Source: JAXLXE01 sp046328115 (lineage in GTDB: Bacteria; Chloroflexota; UBA6077; JACCZL01). From it: a stretch of DNA of 64,000 bases. Shown here piece after piece: positions 60,644 through 64,000 of the stretch. Below the pieces are notes generated by a model. That model did no database searches, was not told the origin of the DNA, and saw only the letters and a list, made by a program, of their open reading frames with translations. The stretch lies in assembly GCA_046328115.1 (NCBI GenBank), contig JAXLXE010000001.1:1860001-1924000 (forward strand). Reading direction: 5' to 3'. Position 1 is the first letter of the stretch. The number at the start of each line of letters is the position of its first letter. Position numbers and translations under genes: made by a program.

Positions 60644-61816
60644 ATGTGGGGCGTGGCCAGCCCAGAGGCAGAAGAGCAGCTCACCGCGATCCGGACGGCC
60701 GTCAAAGAAATCTGTCGCGACTACCCGGACGCCTACTGGCGACGTCTGGACCAGGAACGGGCCTACCCCCACGAGTTCGTGCGCGCACTTACGACGGCTG
60801 GCTGGCTCGCCGCGTTGATCCCGGAGGAATACGGTGGCGCGGGCCTCAGCATGACCGCCGCCAGCGTGATCCTGGAGGAGATCAACCGCTCCGGCGCCAA
60901 CTCCGCCGCCTGCCACGCGCAGATGTACATCATGGGGGCGCTCGTGCGACACGGCAGCCCGGAGCAGAAACAGCGCTACCTGCCGGCCATCGCCGCGGGT
61001 GAGCTTCGGCTCCAGGCCTTTGGCGTCACGGAGCCAAACGCCGGATCGGAGACCACCCGGATCGAGACCACCGCCGTCCGCCGCGGCGACAGGTACGTCA
61101 TCAACGGCCAGAAGATCTGGATCTCCCGCGTCCAGCAGAGCGATCTCATGCTGCTCCTCGCCCGCACCACTCCGTACGAAGAGCTCACGGACAAGACCCG
61201 CGGCCTCTCCATCTTCCTGGTAGATCTCCGCACCGCCGGCGCCGGCCTTGAGGTCCGTCCCATCGAAACCATGATCAACCACGCCACCAACCAGCTCTTC
61301 TTCACAGACCTGGAGGTGCCGGCCGAGAACCTGATCGGCCAGGAGGGCATGGGGTTCCGCTACATCATCGATGGCTGGAACGCGGAGCGCATCCTCATCG
61401 CCGCCGAGGCCATCGGCGACGGGCGCTGGTTCATCGATCGGGCCACCCGCTACGCCTCGGACCGCGTGGTGTTCGGCCGCCCCATCGGGGCGAACCAGGG
61501 CGTCCAGCTACCGATCGCCCAGGCGTACGCCCACATCGAGGCGGCCGACCTCGTTCGCTACAAAGCCGCGGCCCTCTTCGACGCCGGCCAGCGCTGCGGC
61601 GCTGAGGCCAACATGGCCAAGCTCCTGGCCTCTGAAGCCTCCTGGGAAGCGGCCAACGTCTGCATGTCCGCCCACGGTGGCTACGGGCTCGCCGTGGAGT
61701 ACGACGTGGAGCGCAAGTTCCGCGAGGCTCGCCTGTTCCTCGTCGCGCCGGTGAACAACAACCTGGTGCTCAGCTACATCGGCCAGCATGTGCTGGGCAT
61801 GCCGCGCTCGTACTGA
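60644..61816 (+). CDS. Acyl-CoA dehydrogenase
   Basis: A 390-residue FAD enzyme that introduces the alpha-beta double bond in acyl-CoA. The usual order is seen: IPEEYGGAGLSMTAASVILE, LRLQAFGVTEPNAGSETTRI, YVINGQKIWISRVQQSDLML, then FFTDLEVPAENLIGQEGMGF. ASDRVVFGRPIGANQGVQ, AHIEAADLVRYKAAALFDAG and the C-terminal SAHGGYGLAVEYDVERKFRE follow, typical of the family. ATG 60644 follows GGAGG at 60632-60636. The chain length of the substrate cannot be told; no ETF or thiolase genes are nearby. Confidence 0.93.
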   Translation: MWGVASPEAEEQLTAIRTAVKEICRDYPDAYWRRLDQERAYPHEFVRALTTAGWLAALIPEEYGGAGLSMTAASVILEEINRSGANSAACHAQMYIMGALVRHGSPEQKQRYLPAIAAGELRLQAFGVTEPNAGSETTRIETTAVRRGDRYVINGQKIWISRVQQSDLMLLLARTTPYEELTDKTRGLSIFLVDLRTAGAGLEVRPIETMINHATNQLFFTDLEVPAENLIGQEGMGFRYIIDGWNAERILIAAEAIGDGRWFIDRATRYASDRVVFGRPIGANQGVQLPIAQAYAHIEAADLVRYKAAALFDAGQRCGAEANMAKLLASEASWEAANVCMSAHGGYGLAVEYDVERKFREARLFLVAPVNNNLVLSYIGQHVLGMPRSY

Positions 61817-61840
61817 GCCGAGCGCCAGAAAGCCTTAGCG

Positions 61841-61870
61841 TTGCGGGCGTCTCCGGGCGGCCGATAGAAT
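61841..61870 (+). promoter_or_regulatory. candidate promoter of the tRNA-His gene
   Basis: TTGCGG (61841-61846) and TAGAAT (61865-61870) are 18 nt apart, and the tRNA begins 30 nt after the -10. The -10 matches five of six consensus bases; the -35 is weak. Confidence 0.45.
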
Positions 61871-61899
61871 TAGCCCTTGCCAGGTACCCCTGGGTACAT

Positions 61900-61973
61900 G
61901 GTGGGCGTAGCGTAGCGGTTAACGCGCCAGGTTGTGGCCCTGGAGATCGTGGGTTCGAATCCCATCGCTCACC
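61900..61973 (+). tRNA. tRNA-His (anticodon GTG)
   Basis: The cloverleaf folds fully. The acceptor GTGGGCG pairs with CGCTCAC, the anticodon stem CCAGG pairs with CCTGG around TTGTGGC (anticodon at 61934-61936), and the T arm is GTGGG-TTCGAAT-CCCAT. A G at 61900 can serve as the extra G-1 of tRNA-His opposite C73. The CCA end is not encoded. The adjacent RHS toxin family member colicin E5 cleaves this class of tRNA. Confidence 0.95.
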
Positions 61974-62046
61974 CCCGCGCAGAGCCCGTGGAGCGCCACG
62001 GACCCGCGCCAGCCAGCACCGTCGCTGGTCACAGTCTCTCGCACGA

Positions 62047-62123
62047 GCGCCCGTAGCTCAGCGGACTAGAGCACGTGGCTTCGGACCACGGGGTCGGGGG
62101 TTCGAATCCCTCCGGGCGTGCCA
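62047..62123 (+). tRNA. tRNA-Arg (anticodon TCG)
   Basis: The acceptor GCGCCCG pairs with CGGGCGT (terminal G-T wobble). The D arm begins TAGCTCAGCGGAC, the anticodon stem is CGTGG-CTTCGGA-CCACG with TCG at 62081-62083, and the T arm contains GGTTCGAATCC. Discriminator G62120 is followed by an encoded CCA (62121-62123). It lies 73 nt after tRNA-His and may be co-transcribed. Confidence 0.95.
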
Positions 62124-62133
62124 GAGAGCAGAC

Positions 62134-63558
62134 TTAGCCCCCCATGGGGGCGCCGGTCAGCCCGGGCTCCGTCATCCCGCTGGGATCCAGGATCCGGTCC
62201 AGGTCCGCCTCGCTCAGATTAGTCTTCTCGCGGGCCACCTCACGGATCGTCCGTCCGGATTGATGCGCCACCTTGGAGATCGCGGCGGCCGCGTCGTAGC
62301 CGATCTCGGGCGCCAGAGACGTACAGATCGCGAGGCCACGCTCCACCATCTCCGGACCACGGCTGGTCGCCGTGATGCCAGTCACGCACTGCTCAGTAAA
62401 GTTCTTGCTCACTGAAGCCAGCAGCCCCACGGACTGCAACACGTTGTACGCCGCCACGGGCATCATCACGTTCAGCTCAAAGATGCTCCCAGCCTGGCCG
62501 GCTACGCCCACCGTGGCGTCGTTGCCGATCACCTGGGCGCACACCATCAGCAGCGATTCGATAATCACCGGATTCACCTTGCCCGGCATGATCGAGCTCC
62601 CCGGCTGGACCTCCGGCAGGTCAAGCTCTCCCAGCCCGGCTCGTGGCCCGCAGCCCATCAGGCGGATGTCGTTGCCAATCTTCATCAGGCTCACGGCCAC
62701 CGTCCGGAGGACGCTGCTGGCCTCCACCACGGCGTCGATGGTGCTCTGGGCCTGGAAGTGGTTACCTGTCTCGTGGACCTGCACGCCCATCAACCCGTTG
62801 ATCACGCCGCAGGCCCGCGACGCGAATTCGGGATGCGCGTTGATCCCCGTTCCCACCGCCGTGCCGCCCAGCGGAAGCTCAGCGAGCTCATTCCGCGCGT
62901 GCTGCAGGCGGCGGATCGCCCGCTCCACCTGGCCGGCAAAACCCGTGAACTCCTGGCCCAGGCGGATTGGCGTGGCATCCTGGAGGTGCGTGCGACCGGT
63001 CTTGATGATCGGCATGAACTCAGCGGCCTTGGCCTCCAACGCCCCCTGCAGGCCCGCAAGCGCTGGAATGAGCTCTCGATCGATAGCGGCCAGCGCCGCG
63101 ATCTGGATAGCGCTGGGGATCACATCGTTGGAAGACTGGCAGATGTTCACGTGATCGTTCGGGTGGACCGGCTTCCGCGAGCCAATGGTGCCTCCGAGCA
63201 GCTCGATGGCACGGTTCGCGATCACCTCGTTCGCGTTCATGTTGGTGGAAGTGCCCGAGCCCGTCTGGAAGATATCCAGCACAAACTGGTCATCCAGCTT
63301 GCCCGCGCGCACCTCTTCCGCCGCGCGGACGATGGCGTCCGCCAGGCCGGCATCCAGCAGACCCAGGTCTCGGTTCACCTGGGCCGCGGCCAGCTTGACG
63401 GTGCCCAGCGCCTCAATGAACTGGCGGGGGAAGCGGAGATCGCTGATGGGGAAGTTCAACACGGCCCGCATGGTGCTGGCGCCGTAGTACGCACCGTCCG
63501 GCACCTCGAGCTCACCCATCGAATCGCGCTCGACGCGTCGGACTGGACCTCCGCTCAT
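62134..63558 (-). CDS. fumC: Fumarate hydratase, class II
   Basis: FumC interconverts fumarate and malate in the TCA cycle and needs no Fe-S cluster. Motifs are RRVERDSMGELEVPDGAYYG, FQTGSGTSTNMNANEVIANR, HPNDHVNICQSSNDVIP, TGRTHLQDATPIRLGQEF and the superfamily signature GSSIMPGKVNP. ATG 63558 is chosen because GAGAGGA lies 9 nt upstream and it gives 474 residues; a longer frame from 63627 is unlikely. It is convergent with the two tRNA genes and divergent from the cupin gene. sucCD, elsewhere in the window, serve the same cycle. Confidence 0.96.
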   Translation of the reverse strand: MSGGPVRRVERDSMGELEVPDGAYYGASTMRAVLNFPISDLRFPRQFIEALGTVKLAAAQVNRDLGLLDAGLADAIVRAAEEVRAGKLDDQFVLDIFQTGSGTSTNMNANEVIANRAIELLGGTIGSRKPVHPNDHVNICQSSNDVIPSAIQIAALAAIDRELIPALAGLQGALEAKAAEFMPIIKTGRTHLQDATPIRLGQEFTGFAGQVERAIRRLQHARNELAELPLGGTAVGTGINAHPEFASRACGVINGLMGVQVHETGNHFQAQSTIDAVVEASSVLRTVAVSLMKIGNDIRLMGCGPRAGLGELDLPEVQPGSSIMPGKVNPVIIESLLMVCAQVIGNDATVGVAGQAGSIFELNVMMPVAAYNVLQSVGLLASVSKNFTEQCVTGITATSRGPEMVERGLAICTSLAPEIGYDAAAAISKVAHQSGRTIREVAREKTNLSEADLDRILDPSGMTEPGLTGAPMGG

Positions 63559-63752
63559 CTCGATCGTCCTCTCAATTCCTGTGCTTAGGGGGTGACAGCG
63601 CCCCGACGCTGAAAACGAGCGCGACATCTCGCACTACGCTCGCACGCGCGAGACGGCCCGAGCCCGCTGATTAGTCTATCATCGACGCTACGATTCGCTG
63701 ACACCGAACGAACCCCGCCGTCAACGCGGCCCATCACCTGGAGCACACTGCC

Positions 63753-64000
63753 GTGGCAGACTCACCGCCAGAGTTCGACAAGACCGAGTTCTCCACCAGC
63801 CCAGTCTCGCAGCGCATCGAGAAGCCCTGGGGGTTTGAGGTCCTGCTGTCGCCGCCCGGCCAGCCGTACGTCTCCAAGCTCATCCACGTTGACGCCGGCA
63901 AGCGGCTCAGCCTCCAGATCCACGACGTCAAAGTGGAGACCCAGACGCTCCTGGCCGGCAAGGGGATCCTGCTCCTGGAGGACAGCTCGGGCCAGGTGCG
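63753..64000 (+). CDS. Cupin-domain protein, mannose-6-phosphate isomerase-like (3' partial)
   Basis: Only the first 82 residues are in the window. After a short polar start, RIEKPWGFEVLLSPPGQPYV and KLIHVDAGKRLSLQIHDVKV match type II mannose-6-phosphate isomerase-like cupins, in which His and Glu residues bind the metal. ETQTLLAGKGILLLED follows. In this copy HDVKVET replaces the usual H-x-x-K-x-E-x spacing closely enough to be family-consistent. GTG 63753 is preceded by GGAG. The rest of the gene is needed to decide whether it is an isomerase or a stand-alone cupin. Confidence 0.78.
   Translation, partial: MADSPPEFDKTEFSTSPVSQRIEKPWGFEVLLSPPGQPYVSKLIHVDAGKRLSLQIHDVKVETQTLLAGKGILLLEDSSGQV

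Overview
This window is a stretch of high-GC bacterial chromosome, densely packed on both strands. Genes often overlap by 4 nt (ATGA or GTGA), GTG and TTG starts are common, and Shine-Dalgarno strength varies. No gene diagnoses the phylum alone. A Chloroflexota-type (Thermomicrobia/Limnocylindria-like) organism is my best inference, from a MauE/thioredoxin fusion beside a Cys-rich secreted protein, TadE/TadG genes, RqcH, a two-subunit aconitase X, a CysO/Mec sulfur-carrier system and Pro-rich lipoproteins. An actinobacterium-like alternative is not excluded. No phage, insertion sequence or CRISPR array was seen.

Layout. 0-1.6 kb: two tandem PaiB-like flavin-barrel genes, the first cut by the window edge. 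1.5-9.9 kb: a HelY/Ski2-type helicase, a MauE-thioredoxin-thioredoxin membrane fusion with a Cys-rich exported protein, an HExxH protein, a glycerophosphodiesterase and a GH5-like secreted glycosidase. 10-19.3 kb: sucCD, a MidA-type methyltransferase whose start lies in a perfect 19-bp inverted repeat, a class III adenylate cyclase, a BMP-family lipoprotein, gamma-glutamyltransferase, and divergent gpsA/plsY. 19.3-24 kb: riboflavin operon ribD-ribE-ribBA-ribH with an eroded RibD reductase domain, then an M23 peptidase. 24-30 kb: tadE-tadE-tadG, two-gene aconitase X, and a lipoprotein that seems to start at ATT.

30-33 kb holds a compact cysteine-synthesis locus: an Rrf2 regulator, cysteine synthase, a CysO-like sulfur carrier fused to a MoeB/ThiF activating enzyme, and a Mec-type JAMM protease. 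The carrier's Gly-Gly is buried inside the fusion and the protease that could expose it is the next gene.

33-44.2 kb is the main accessory island. A Gly-rich Tat-exported protein is followed by a 2071-residue RCC1-RHS-Hint toxin ending in a colicin E5-like tRNase domain, with its overlapping immunity gene. Two promoter-poor orphan cassettes follow. Each has a 5'-truncated Hint segment, a new toxin tip (an unknown nuclease-like domain, then a colicin E3-like rRNase) and its own immunity gene. The near-identical Hint DNA would allow recombination to swap the tip. A 0.4-kb array of GC-rich tandem repeats closes the island.

44.2-64 kb returns to housekeeping genes: ilvD, a MacAB-like transporter with adaptor fused to ATPase plus two paralogous permeases, a class A PBP, rqcH divergent from gmk, priA, cobU, an HNH nuclease, a sulfotransferase with a heptad-repeat tail, a methyltransferase, an acyl-CoA dehydrogenase, tRNA-His, tRNA-Arg, fumC and a partial cupin gene.
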